A DNA stretch of 64,000 nt from Chaenocephalus aceratus (taxonomy: Eukaryota; Chordata; Actinopteri; Perciformes; Channichthyidae), in assembly GCA_023974075.1 (NCBI GenBank), contig CM043800.1:8850982-8914981 (forward strand), given 5' to 3'. Below, piece by piece: positions 32,926 through 43,419 of the stretch. The notes beneath the pieces were generated by a model, which saw nothing but the letters and a program-made list of their open reading frames with translations, was not told where the DNA came from and made no database searches. The position numbers and the translations under genes were made by a program. How positions within the stretch are numbered: position 1 is the first letter of the stretch; every line of letters begins with the position of its first letter.

Positions 32926-35923
32926 GGTGCGCTGCCAGAAGGGTGGCAGTGAAGGCGGAGGGTCTCGACGGACCAGACCCGGGCGGCAGAAGCTGGCTTT
33001 GGGGACGTGGAACGTCACCTCTCTGGGGGGGAAGGAGCCGGAGCTTGTGCGGGAGGTGGAGCGGTACCAGTTGGATCTGGTTGGGCTCACCTCTACGCAC
33101 AGCGTCGGCTCTGGAACCTTACTTCTGGATAGGGGTTGGACTCTATTCTTCTCCGGAGTTGCTCAGGGTGTGAGGCGCCGGGCGGGTGTGGGGATACTCA
33201 CAAGTCCCCGGTTAGGTGCTTCGTTGTTGGAGTTTACCCCAGTGGACGAGAGGGTCGCCTCCCTACGCCTGCGGGTTATGGGGGGGAAAACTCTGACTGT
33301 TGTGTGTGCTTATGCACCCAACAGCAGTTCAGAGTATTCGGCCTTCTTGGAGACCCTGGAAAGAGTCCTGTATGGGGCTCCTGAAGGGGACTCCTTAGTC
33401 TTGCTGGGAGACTTCAACGCACATGTGGGCAATGATGGAGACACTTGGAGGGGCGTGATTGGGAGGAACGGCCCCCCTGATCTGAACCGGAGTGGTGGTT
33501 TGTTACTGGACTTCTGTGCTAGTCATGGATTGGCCATAACAAACACCATGTTCGAACATAAGGATGCTCATAAGTGTACGTGGTACCAGAGCACCCTAGG
33601 CAGAAGGTCCATGATCGATTTCGTTATCGTATCATCGGACCTGAGGCCGTATGTTTTGGACACTCGGGTAAAGAGAGGGGCGGAGTTGTCAACTGATCAC
33701 CATCTGGTGGTGAGTTGGGTCGAGTGGCGGGGGAAGCCTCTGGATAGACCTGGTAAGCCCAAACGTGTAGTTCGGGTGAACTGGGAACGTCTGGAGGAGG
33801 CCCAAGTTCAGGAGGCCTTCAACTCACACCTCCGGCGGAGCTTTTCGGGCATTCCTGTGGAGGTTGGGGACATTGAACCAGAGTGGTCGGTGTTCAAAGC
33901 CTCTATTGCCGAAGCCGCGGTGGGGAGCTGTGGTCTCAAGGTCCTAGGTGCCTCAAGGGGCGGTAACCCTCGAACCTCCTGGTGGACACCGGTGGTCAGG
34001 GAAGCCGTCCGACTGAAGAAGGAGGCCTTCAGGGATTTGTTATCCCGGGGGACTCCCGAGGCAGTTGCAAGGTACCGACAGGCCCGAAGGGCAGCAGCCT
34101 CATCCGTGGCCGAGGCAAAGCAGCGGGTGTGGGAGAAGTTCGGAGAAGACATGGAGAAGGACTTTCGGGCGGCACCAAAGTTGTTCTGGAAAACTGTCCG
34201 ACACCTCAGGAGGGGAAAGCAGGGAACCATCCAAGCTGTGTACAGTAAGGATGGGACGTTGTTGACCTCAACTGATGGAGTGTTGGGGCGTTGGAAGGAA
34301 CACTTTGAGGAACTCCTGAACCCGACAACTCCGCCCACTATGTTAGAGGCAGAGCTGGAGTATGACGGGGGATCAACACCAATCTCCCGGTGGGAGGTCA
34401 CTGAGGTCGTTAAACAACTCCACAGTGGCAAAGCCCCGGGGGTGGATGAGATCCGCCCGGAAATGCTGAAGGCTCTGGGTGTTGAGGGACTGTCATGGTT
34501 GACACGTCTCATCAACGTTGCGTGGAAGTCGGAAACAGTACCGAAGGAGTGGCAGACCGGGGTGGTGGTTCCCCTTTTCAAAAAGGGGGATCAGAGGGTG
34601 TGTGCCAATTACAGAGGCATCACACTGCTCAGCCTCCCCGGGAAAGTTTACTCCAGGGTACTTGAAAGGAGGGTCAGGCCGATTGTCGAACCTCAGATTG
34701 AGGAGGAACAATGCGGATTCCGTCCTGGTCGTGGAACGACGGATCAGCTTTTTACTCTCGCAAGGATCCTGGAGGGGGCCTGGGAGTACGCTTATCCGGT
34801 CTACATGTGTTTTGTAGACTTGGAGAAGGCGTATGACCGGGTTCCCAGGGAGTTACTGTGGGAGGTGCTGCGGGAGTATGGGGTGAGGGGGTCTCTACTC
34901 AGGGCCATCCAATCTCTGTACTCCCAAAGCGAGAGCTGTGTCCGGGTCCTCGGCAGTAAGTCGGACCCATTTCCGGTGAGGGTTGGCCTCCGCCAGGGCT
35001 GCGCTTTGTCACCAATCCTGTTTGTAATATACATGGATCGGATTTCGAGGCGTAGTCGTGGGGGGGGGGGTCTGCAGTTCGGTGGACTAAGGATTGCACC
35101 ACTGCTTTTTGCAGATGATGTGGTTCTGATGGCTTCATCGGTCTGCGACCTTCAGCACTCACTGGATCGGTTCGCAACCGAGTGTGAAGCGGCTGGGATG
35201 AGGATCAGCACCTCCAAATCTGAGGCCATGGTTCTCAGCAGGAAACCGATGGACTGTTCACTCCAAGTAGGGAATGAGTCCTTACCCCAAGTGAAGGAGT
35301 TCAAGTATCTCGGGGTCTTGTTCTCGAGTGAGGGATCAATGGAGCGTGAGATGGGCCGGAGAATCGGAGCAGCGGGAGCGGTATTGCAGTCGCTTTACCG
35401 CACCGTTGTGACGAAAAGGGAGCTGAGCCGGAAGGCAAAGCTCTCTGTCTACCGGGCCATTTTCGTTCCTACCCTCACCTATGGTCATGAAGGATGGGTC
35501 ATGACCGAAAGAACGAGATCGCGGATACAAGCGGCCGAGATGGGTTTCCTCCGCCGGGTGGCTGGTGTCTCCCTTAGAGATAAGGTGAGAAGTTCGGTCA
35601 TCAGGGAGGGACTCGGAGTTGAGCCGCTCCTCCTTCGCGTCGAAAGAAGCCAGTTGAGGTGGTTCGGGCACCTAGTTAGGATGCCACCTGGGCGCCTCCC
35701 TAGGGAGGTGTTCCAGGCACGTCCAGCTGGGAAGAGACCAAGGGGTAGACCTAGGACCAGGTGGAGGGATTATATCTCTTCGCTGGCCTGGGAGCGCCTT
35801 GGGATCCCCCAGTCAGAGCTGGTTGATGTCGCCAGGGAAAAGAAAGTTTGGGGCTCTCTGCTGGAACTGCTACCCCCGCGACCCGACCACGGATAAGCGG
35901 GAGAAGATGGATGGATGGATGGA
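32926..35923 (+). mobile_element. Rex3 LINE (RTE clade), near-intact copy
   Basis: Flanked by TGTGTTCG at 32918-32925 and 35924-35931 (the first TG may belong to the tail) and ending in GGATGGATGGATG, the GATG repeat tail typical of Rex3. A 20-base match to the published Rex3 reverse-primer consensus for fish surveys (my recollection) starts at 34550. It interrupts the Harbinger-like element. The perfect TSD and uninterrupted frame indicate a recent insertion. Confidence 0.93.
32927..35896 (+). CDS. Rex3 endonuclease-reverse transcriptase, 989 codons
   Basis: One open frame holds the whole polyprotein. An apurinic-type endonuclease is at residues about 25-270 (GTWNVTSL at 27, [12 protein letters not shown] near 157, [10 protein letters not shown] near 253). 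A reverse transcriptase is at about 490-790 ([20 protein letters not shown] near 550, [16 protein letters not shown] and the catalytic LLFADDVV near 727). A C-terminal tail follows, with [19 protein letters not shown] and [14 protein letters not shown] near 938. The product nicks DNA and copies its own RNA at the nick. The frame begins with GTG and no ATG precedes the endonuclease, so the start is missing or non-AUG. Where related nucleases have a catalytic Glu after the first strand, the frame reads VGLTSTHS. It is a mobile-element gene, not a host gene. Confidence 0.93.
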   Translation: MRCQKGGSEGGGSRRTRPGRQKLALGTWNVTSLGGKEPELVREVERYQLDLVGLTSTHSVGSGTLLLDRGWTLFFSGVAQGVRRRAGVGILTSPRLGASLLEFTPVDERVASLRLRVMGGKTLTVVCAYAPNSSSEYSAFLETLERVLYGAPEGDSLVLLGDFNAHVGNDGDTWRGVIGRNGPPDLNRSGGLLLDFCASHGLAITNTMFEHKDAHKCTWYQSTLGRRSMIDFVIVSSDLRPYVLDTRVKRGAELSTDHHLVVSWVEWRGKPLDRPGKPKRVVRVNWERLEEAQVQEAFNSHLRRSFSGIPVEVGDIEPEWSVFKASIAEAAVGSCGLKVLGASRGGNPRTSWWTPVVREAVRLKKEAFRDLLSRGTPEAVARYRQARRAAASSVAEAKQRVWEKFGEDMEKDFRAAPKLFWKTVRHLRRGKQGTIQAVYSKDGTLLTSTDGVLGRWKEHFEELLNPTTPPTMLEAELEYDGGSTPISRWEVTEVVKQLHSGKAPGVDEIRPEMLKALGVEGLSWLTRLINVAWKSETVPKEWQTGVVVPLFKKGDQRVCANYRGITLLSLPGKVYSRVLERRVRPIVEPQIEEEQCGFRPGRGTTDQLFTLARILEGAWEYAYPVYMCFVDLEKAYDRVPRELLWEVLREYGVRGSLLRAIQSLYSQSESCVRVLGSKSDPFPVRVGLRQGCALSPILFVIYMDRISRRSRGGGGLQFGGLRIAPLLFADDVVLMASSVCDLQHSLDRFATECEAAGMRISTSKSEAMVLSRKPMDCSLQVGNESLPQVKEFKYLGVLFSSEGSMEREMGRRIGAAGAVLQSLYRTVVTKRELSRKAKLSVYRAIFVPTLTYGHEGWVMTERTRSRIQAAEMGFLRRVAGVSLRDKVRSSVIREGLGVEPLLLRVERSQLRWFGHLVRMPPGRLPREVFQARPAGKRPRGRPRTRWRDYISSLAWERLGIPQSELVDVAREKKVWGSLLELLPPRPDHG

Positions 35924-36393
35924 TGTGTTCGCCATGACACAGACAGTCTGTGGTTTGTACTTGTTTAACTTTTGTCTAGTTTCTGAACAGATATGAGGAG
36001 CTGTGAGCTGTGAGTGCTAACAGCTAACGGCTGATGTTTTGGTTTAGTGGTTCGCATTGAAGATGACGTCACAGAAGTTTTATGCAGCGTCGCTCCGCCC
36101 GCCGAACAGCCGATCGCCCCGCCTACACTGCGTTACTATAGTTACTACCCCAGTAACTAAACTGTAATGGAAACGGAGCATAAAGTGAGCCTGGCCTACC
36201 AAGGCCTAACCATACCGTACTAAGCCGTGCTAGGTCCTGCAGTGGAAAAGCGCCATTACTGATTCGGGACCACATATACGTCAGCAGCTAATGCAAATAC
36301 ACAGTTGCAGCAGCGATAAAGTGTAGACACTCGAGTAATTCTTAATATTAGTGGTGTTACTTTACAGTAGGCTGCCAAAGCATATAGCTAACA

Positions 36394-36395
<2 letters not shown>

Positions 36396-36465
<70 letters not shown>
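36396..36465. repeat. (GT)n microsatellite
   Basis: About 33 GT units just right of the Harbinger-like element. Confidence 0.95.
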
Positions 36466-36787
36466 AGGAATGTGAGAACAGCTGTGGACACGCATGAAAG
36501 AATTTACAGTGAAATCTAACCTCATGATGGTATATGATACACACATTCACATTGACACACAAATACACACACACATACATTTCAGTCAGGCAAATATTTA
36601 TCCATTGTTAATAAATAAAATCGATATTTTCAAGACCCTTATCCATTTCTATTTCTAATGTGTTAGCTGTAATTAAGCCCTTCAAATCACGTTTTACTTG
36701 TCAGATAGTTATACTCTTTTAGTTCTGTTTCATGCTCTATTTTCAGATGTTGATATTGTATAATTGTTTATTTTCTAATCTTTTTTA

Positions 36788-36828
36788 TTTCGAATCATAA
36801 ATCTATGGATTAGATTTATGATTCGAAA
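36788..36828. repeat. Short perfect hairpin
   Basis: Two 18-bp arms (TTTCGAATCATAAATCTA and its exact complement) around a 5-base loop, TGGAT. No T-run or other terminator context applies in a eukaryote, and its origin is unknown. Confidence 0.9.
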
Positions 36829-36829
36829 A

Positions 36830-37840
36830 TTATAAAAGTAGGGTAGACATGTGGAGATTATCCGACTGAACAAAACGTGATCCGTCTCTTAAATGTGTCA
36901 ACCACAGACCTTATTTCGAGCTATTTTCCAAAAATCCTATGGAGAAATTGCATTGCTTTTTTGTCGAGGGAAACGGAAGAAGCTTACTTCCGGGTTTTAG
37001 GACGCGTCATTGTGGCACTCTATAACTAAAGCAAATAACAACTTGTTATTACACTGCTTCTGTGCACCCTTTTCACCTAATTACACATTTGCTTTATGGT
37101 TTACAATGTAGTATGATGATAACAACTTGTAATATAAGATGAAAAAACAATGGTTTGCACAATACTAAATACTAGGTCAAATAACTGTTGCAAGCAGGAG
37201 AAGCTAACACTTGATTTCAATACTAATAAACTGATCAATCATTGATTGGAATTGTTGGGAACAATAGAAAATATGGCAGTTCAAATGTATTCATATGTAC
37301 CTACGGGGGAGAATGACAGTGACCTCAGAAACAAGCATCAAAAGAATATTCAAAATTCAGATATCGCTAATGAAACATTTTTGCAGGCCAGTTTTTTGCT
37401 GAGTCGCCATACACTTGCACAAATTGCACCCATAATCCCATACGTGCCATATCGTGATAAAGTGCAGTTTGTATTTTAACCCTTCCAACAGGTCAGGAAG
37501 CAGGAGAAAAAGAAATAAACCAACTTCTAAAATCAAATCAAAACTAATTTCCTTTCAGGGAGAAGTCAACTCAAGTCAACTTCATTCCAGCATTTCCTAT
37601 AGCAGCTCCATTACACAGACACACATAATTGTCTCACTCTTCAATCCACACATATTGAGATGATTAGTACGACACATGGGTTACGAAATTGGGTGCTACG
37701 TAAATCCTGGTCTAACACAAACACATTCACACTGTTAATTGAAAGCAGCTGCTTGCAGTGTGTTGAAACAGTGCAGTGTGTGGCTGTCCATGTTGTCTTG
37801 TGGATTGAGGGAAAATATGGTGGCCCTGAAGAGCAAGTCA
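36830..37840. other. Intergenic sequence preceding the minisatellite
   Basis: No genes recognised. The stretch GGTGGCCCTGAAGAGCAAGT just before the array belongs to the repeat context in which the minisatellite arose. Confidence 0.4.
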
Positions 37841-37846
37841 AAACAA

Positions 37847-38476
37847 CATTTCAGAAAACACCACAGCATTTCACAAAACGCCACAGCGTTTCACAAAATG
37901 CCACAGCGTTTCAAAAAACACTACAGCATTTCAGAAAACACCACAGCATTTCACTAAACGCCACAGCATTTCACTAAACGCCACAGCATTTCAGAAAACG
38001 CCACAGCATTTCACTAAACGCCACAGCATTTCACTAAACGCCACAGCATTTCAGAAAACGCCACAGCATTTCACTAAACGCCACAGCATTTCACTAAACG
38101 CCACAGCATTTCAGAAAACGCCACAGCATTTCAGAAAACGCCACAGCATTTCACTAAACGCCACAGCATTTCACTAAACGCCACAGCATTTCACTAAACG
38201 CCACAGCATTTCAGAAAACGCCACAGCATTTCACTAAACGCCACAGCATTTCAGAAAACGCCACAGCATTTCACTAAACGCCACAGCATTTCAGAAAACG
38301 CCACAGCATTTCACTAAACGCCACAGCATTTCACTAAATGCCACAGCATTTCACTAAACGCCACAGCATTTCACTAAACGCCACAGCATTTCAGAAAACG
38401 CCACAGCATTTCACTAAACGCCACAGCATTTCACAAAGCGCCACAGCATTTCACTAAATGCCACAGCATTTCACAG
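37847..38476. repeat. 20-bp minisatellite, 30 full units
   Basis: From 37861 to 38460 there are exactly thirty 20-bp units without any insertion or deletion, with partial units at both ends. The two main variants are CCACAGCATTTCACTAAACG and CCACAGCATTTCAGAAAACG. The most divergent units are the first three to four and the last two. TAA and TGA stops occur in the units, so it is not coding. It abuts a reversed Harbinger-related piece on the right. Confidence 0.97.
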
Positions 38477-38479
38477 CGC

Positions 38480-38990
38480 AACATGTCCCTAAACATCAGC
38501 TGTTAGCTGTTAGCACTCAGAGCTCACAGCTCCTCATATCTGTTCAGAAACTTAACAAAAGTTAAACTTGTACAAAACACAGACTGTCTGTGTCATGGCG
38601 AATACAGTCGCTGGTTTATTTATGTCTGTATGAAGTTGTTGTGAGTGTGAACGGAGCAGCTACAGGTTAGTTTAGCCTGATCGATCCAGTATCCATTCAG
38701 AAAACAAGCATTTTAAAAGGTGTTTCGCCTGCCGTCTTGTCAAAGCATTAATTCATGGTTTTTACTAACCGGTATCAGTAGGCCTATGTAGTTACTTCGG
38801 TATCATTTTGAAATGTGTATTATAATTAAATCACGGTAAAATATGTTCATTTTGTTGTAGTTGGTATCTACCATATGATTTACATGGAGATAAGCCCTGC
38901 CCCCTCTCCAGCGCTTCTTGTTTGAATGACAGGAGTAAACACAGCTGACAGTCGCGGTGAAACTCGAGCAATTAGAGCGATGCGAATATT
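38480..38990 (-). mobile_element. Reversed fragment related to the Harbinger-like element
   Basis: In reverse it shares with 32590-32925 and 35930-36050 the blocks CATATCTGTTCAGAAAC, ACAGACTGTCTGTGTCATGG, GTCGCTGGTTTATTTATGTC and TTCATGGTTTTTACTAACCGG. No Rex3 insertion interrupts it, so it shows the pre-insertion state of that site. No intact termini were found. Confidence 0.75.
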
Positions 38991-39002
38991 CGGGGTTTAT
39001 CT

Positions 39003-41080
39003 CCATAGAGGTTTCTCAATACTCTAATTTCCCCTCCTCGACTCCTCGGTCCTCCGGTTGTGACCCGGAAATGGATTTCAGCGCGCCATGCTCTAAATGC
39101 GCATCGAGGACCGAGCATCGAGCGTCGAGGAGTCTCTCTGGAGGAGCTATAACCGAGGATACACAAGAGGCTTCTCAATTCTTAAATTTCCCCTCCTCGA
39201 CTCCCCTCCTCAACTCCCCTCCTCGAGACTTAGTCCCGCCCACAGGAGATGCGAGCGGAGGACCGAGGAGGGGCACCGATGAGAGAGGAGGGGAAGCAGC
39301 AGACGTTTAAAGAAATGAGAACTCCTCTCCTCTGAGCGGTCATATTAAAGCGACGTCCGTTCATTATTACGTGGCAACAGCTGCATCAGCTGTCGAGTGT
39401 TTTGTCATATTTTATAATCTCTGTTAGATCAGCTGAACATTGTTCCCCCACATATTTACTTTGAATTCATTGAGAGTGCGGTATAACGAGACAATAACAG
39501 GCTGCAGATGCGGACACACACACACACACATATATTTATATAAATATATACAATTTAAAGTATGAGAGCACTCAACGTACGTAACACAATAAGAGACTGG
39601 ATATATCCCCCCCCCCTCTCTCTGGTCGCTGAAATGGGGAATTGAAATTACGGGCCAAAAGTTATATTTACAAGTATTAAAAGTAAGCAGAGGACACCAA
39701 ACCAACTGAGACCCGTCTGTCCGCCGCATCTACGCACTGTCCATCGAATCCGATGATGACGTCCACTTCTACCGGTGAGTTATTTGGTGGCTGAATAGCC
39801 CTATCCTGGACCCACAGATCCTATTGCAGGTAGGACAAGTGTATGTGGTGGTAGTAGCAACGGCAACTGTAGGCGTGTTCCTCCTGAGTCTCTTCTCCTG
39901 TCTCCTGGCTGTCCTTTCCTCCTCCAGCATTTGGGTCCCATCCCAGCACAGCTGGCGCCAGGTGTTACGGTCAGCAGCAGCATCCTCCAGGGCCTCAGGT
40001 CTGATCTTACATTTCTTTAACGCAGTCTTCAGCTGGTCTTTATAGCGCTTCTTCTGCCCTCCAGCAGAGCGTCGACCATGGTGTAGCTGGCCATATAGCA
40101 CTCTGCGAGGCAGGCGGTTTGAGGGCATCTTTACTACATGGCCCAGCCATCGTAGCTGGTGCTGAGTAATTGTGGCCTCAATACTCCTGCAGTTGGTCTT
40201 CGAGAGTACTTCAGAGTGAGGCACACGATCACGCCAGGTGATTCCTAGGATGCGCTGAAGGCAGCGTATGTGGAACTGCTCTAGGGCCCTGATGTGGTGG
40301 CTGTAAGTTACCCAGGCTTCGCAGCTGTAAAGGAGGGTAGTGATGCAGATGGCTTGGTAGACACAAACCTTTGTGCGGAGATGGAGGTTCTTGTTTTGAA
40401 AGACCCTACGCCGGAGTCTCCCAAAAGCAGCTGATGCCTGCTTTATCCTGTTTTGGACCTCATTGTCGATGGTGTTGTCTCACCAACACACACCTACACA
40501 CTGTACCACACACACACCTACACACTGTAGGCCTACCACACACACCTACAGCTCCTAAAGCATAGTCAGGCTACAGCCGTTGTGTATTTTATTATGTGAA
40601 GCACTAAATGGTCTTGGAAAAATATGGACTCTTTGTTTGTAGATATCTACTAAACTACAGCAAATAAAGAGAGTAGGCCTGTTATACTGAGTGATACATA
40701 TTATACACACTGCTCTGCTTTCTGCACGGACCTCACAGCTGTTCTCTCTGGAAACATCGCGACGCGATGAAAGCAGTTAATAAAATAATATCCAGCGGAT
40801 GCATGCAGAGCTGTCATTGGCTGAGATAAGTCCGGCCGTGCGTCACGACTCTTTGAAACATCTCTGTTCCCGGAAATGCATCCACAGAGGAGCGTGGAGG
40901 ACCCATCAGTGTCTCCTCGGTTAGAGCTCCTCCAGAGAGCCTCTTCGACGCTCGATCCTCGGTCCTCGAAGTGCATTTAGAGAAATGAGATGTCCGTCAA
41001 CATGGCGCACTGAAATTCATTTCCGGGTCACTACCGGAGGACCGAGGAGTCGAGGAGGGGGATTTGATGAAATGAGAAAG
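39003..41080. mobile_element. Foldback-like cluster with CCTCCTCGACTCCTCGGTCC ends
   Basis: The left block (39003-39180) has ATTTCCCCTCCTCGACTCCT, GACCCGGAAATGGATTTCAG and GAGCGTCGAGGAGTCTCTCT; the same text occurs in reverse at 40880-41080. Partial further ends lie at 39165-39330, so more than one copy or an internal duplication is involved. A single end recurs at 59578-59665. A LINE fragment sits inside (39769-40484). No TSD could be fixed. Confidence 0.65.
39769..40484 (-). pseudogene. LINE reverse transcriptase C-terminal fragment with zinc finger
   Basis: The minus frame is open over about 237 codons, with no start codon: DNTIDNEVQNRIKQASAAFG, TTLLYSCEAWVTYSHHIRAL, RCLQRILGITWRDRVPHSEV and HQLRWLGHVVKMPSNRLPRR. 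It ends in YTCPTCNRICGSRIGLFSHQ plus ITHR, a C2H2-type finger. This is the thumb/C-terminal region found after the reverse transcriptase of non-LTR elements. The catalytic FADD part and the endonuclease are missing, so it is 5'-truncated. I do not assign a clade. Confidence 0.8.
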
Positions 41081-41084
41081 GGCC

Positions 41085-41352
41085 AAAATGAATGAATGAA
41101 TGGGCGTTTCTTTGACTATTTATAGGCAAATATGGGCGTTACGTGAAGCTCGCAAAAGCTGCGCCGCATTTTGAGTCGATTGTGATTTATAAATGGAAAC
41201 CGGTGTAGGATGTGCCGTACGCAAGTCCTGCGCCGGTACGCAGTCTTTTATGAATCGGAAAATGTCTGTGCGTATTTATTTGCTTTGTCCTACGTAAGCA
41301 ACCTTCCCACGTCAATCCTACGCAGGGCTTTATAAATGAGGCCCCTGGTGAA
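41085..41352. repeat. End of a miniature element (GAGGCCCC terminus)
   Basis: The right end TTTATAAATGAGGCCCC and internal CTACGTAAGCAA / GCGCCGGTACGCAG wording are typical of a dispersed fish repeat. The left end and TSD were not resolved. Confidence 0.4.
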
Positions 41353-41416
41353 TACTATACAGAGATGCTGTATGAGAAACCAATGTGAGTTTGGAACATT
41401 GAACAATCTATTCTAG

Positions 41417-43348
41417 AGCCGGGACTCGATTAAAAACATTAATCTAATTAATTAGAGGCTTTGTAATTAATTAATCGAAATTAATCGCATTTTTAATCAA
41501 ATATACATATTTGACCTGAGAACAGTGAGAAGCAATTTTCACATGGATTTTACTCCAAGTGGTCTACAGTCCAAGTGCATGACATTAAGGATTTTGGGAG
41601 ATGGCCCTGATGGCACGAAGGGTTTGGTTTGGGGGGCCTCCGTCCCCCTAGAAAATTTAGATTTTTGCAGGTCTTAGATGCTGTCTGGTGCATTCTCTAG
41701 ACTGAATTATAAGATGAACCACCACAATATTATATTGTACAATTTCAATTTTATTCTTCATTTCACTTGTTTGTTTGTTCTTGTTTGTGTTTGCTCGCTT
41801 GCATGCCCTGCATAGCTATAAGAAATAAGTTGTTGGTCAAAAGAAACACTTTCCATCTGATGAAGGCAAATGCCTTCCCAGATGTAAAAAAGTAGAAAAC
41901 ATTACATTCAGTTATAACTGCCAAAACAAACATTATTTACACTATTATGGCCCTTGTTAAAAATGTTTGTAATGTTAACTACTGTAAATTGGTCGAACGA
42001 ATGCCTCCTCATCCGGAAGCTGACCGAGCAGACCCGAGCAGCAGTCAAGAGGAGCCGAGCGCATCCGCGAAGCACACGTCAGAGTTCCCGTTAGCCGGCA
42101 AATCTAAATATCTTCGGTCAAAATAATTTCCCTTTAGAGCAATACCGCTTCAGTTGCGCCATTTATGTGACAGACAAGAAGAGTATGTGACAGACAAGAA
42201 TAGTCAACTCTAATGTCTAACACTTCATGTGGAAAAAGAGATGTCCTGGATGGGTTGATTGTGCGTTGATCTGTTGGTAATGCCTCGGGGTTCCGGTGGG
42301 CATGTAAACAAATGCATAATGCTGCGCTATACTTTGTGGCCTCATCCAGTTGCATAGCGACACGTATTGTGTAGTTGTCTTTTAATAAGCAGGTAGTCCT
42401 ATCATTAGCTAGAACTAGCTGGATCTGATCGATATGGACATAAACGCGAGTGAAGTCTAATCTGACGGGAGAGAGAGATCAGCTACTGCTGACGAGTCGA
42501 GACTCGACACGCAGCTCTGCATGATCACATGCAGCGGTGAGCGGAACAAAACACACACTTCAGGTTAGAATATCACACGTAGCTATTTTAATTACTTCTC
42601 AAACTACCTAAACTAGTTATAGATATGTTTAGTTTTACTGTCGGGTCACTCATTACTGGATCCGCGAGCTGCCTGATACTGGCATAATAGATTGCCCGAC
42701 GGGCAACCAGCAGGTGAGGCTTCATTGCCCGAGCTAAATACTAGATGGCCCCGGGCCATCGGGCAGTCCTTAATGTCGAGCCCAGTGACAATCCAGTGAG
42801 CCAGGGAGTTGGTTATTCTCTCAGACGTGGACTTACTTATCCTGGCCCTGAAACCAGTCATCTGGTTGAGTGTGGGTTGGGTCAGGGTGTGGTTCCTTGC
42901 ACTCGGAGTCGGGCTAATGTCCACGCTAGCTGCTACATGCTTTGCATTTAGGTGATACTTTAGGCTCGCTTGATGTGCTGCGGTGATATGCAAATTCTTT
43001 TTTGCATAATTTGCACACAACCGTGCTCTTATCGACGCTTCCATCCGTCCGTTTTTTAAAACAAAATGTCCCATCCACGGGGCCGACCAAAGCGGTCTCA
43101 TCAGCTTGTTCGTTCATGTTTGACTATTGATCACCGTGGTTTGTTGTTGTTTGAAGTCCCATGCTGAAGTCATGAACGTTAGTTGGTGCTCCAGTATAAT
43201 CGGTACGCCTGAAACTCATCCAGTGAGAAACGTTCCGCTGTGCAAAAATAAGTGCGATTAAAGTGCGATTAAAATGCGTTAATTTTTTTAACGCGTTAAT
43301 TTTTGTGTAATTAATTAATCTTAATTAACGCGTTAAAGTCCCGGCCCT
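41417..43348 (-). mobile_element. hAT element carrying a ZBED-like gene start
   Basis: Ends AGCCGGGACTCGATTAAAAA and ...CGTTAAAGTCCCGGCCCT are inverted repeats; the flanks TATTCTAG (41409-41416) and AATTCTAG (43349-43356) agree at 7 of 8 bases. TTAATTAAT-rich stretches face each other near both ends. A BED-finger transposase start is on the minus strand at 42646-43117; the catalytic part is missing, so the copy is internally deleted. Confidence 0.8.
42646..43117 (-). pseudogene. ZBED-like hAT transposase 5' part, frameshifted
   Basis: The start MNEQADETALVGPVDGTFCF leads to a BED finger: KSTVVCKLCKKEFAYHRSTS in one frame, then SLKYHLNAKH in the next, with a frameshift between the Cys pair and His pair. 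The second frame continues with a Thr/Pro-rich linker and QMTGFRARISKSTSERITNS, resembling the linker of ZBED1/ZBED4-like transposases. After about residue 150 the similarity ends. The break and the missing RNase H-like domain make it inactive. Confidence 0.78.
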
Positions 43349-43419
43349 AATTCTAGTAGACCTCAACTATGGAAATATGATCAGTAGAAATGGCCATGAC
43401 ATGGGACCTTTAAAGAAAC

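Larger units (their letters stand above)
32459..36255. mobile_element. Harbinger-like element split by Rex3
   Basis: Ends TGGCGCTTTTCCACTTCAGC and ...GTCCTGCAGTGGAAAAGCGCCA form a terminal inverted repeat; a TTA triplet flanks both sides (32456-32458 and 36256-36258). A 3-bp TSD of the TWA type is characteristic of PIF/Harbinger transposons. Without the Rex3 insertion it is about 0.8 kb and has no transposase. Related pieces lie at 38480-38990 (reversed) and 46685-47195. Confidence 0.82.
41353..43415. mobile_element. Miniature element remnant split by a hAT insertion
   Basis: Left flank ...CAATCTATTCTAG and right flank TTCTAGTAGACCTCAACTAT through ATGACATGGGACCTTTAA read as one sequence once the hAT element at 41417-43348 is removed. 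The joined text resembles the end of a common fish element of the GGGACCTTTAA type. The left limit is uncertain. Confidence 0.5.

Noticed and set aside
32582..33100. 172-codon minus frame across the Rex3 5' boundary
   Set aside because: It spans an insertion junction between two mobile elements, so it cannot be an old gene.
33808..34581. 257-codon frame on the minus strand inside Rex3
   Set aside because: It is antisense to the Rex3 frame, has no domain of its own, and its codon pattern follows from the coding strand.
37847..38476. Regular 20-bp repeats as a possible CRISPR array
   Set aside because: Units are directly adjacent with no unique spacers, and the surrounding DNA is eukaryotic; it is a minisatellite.
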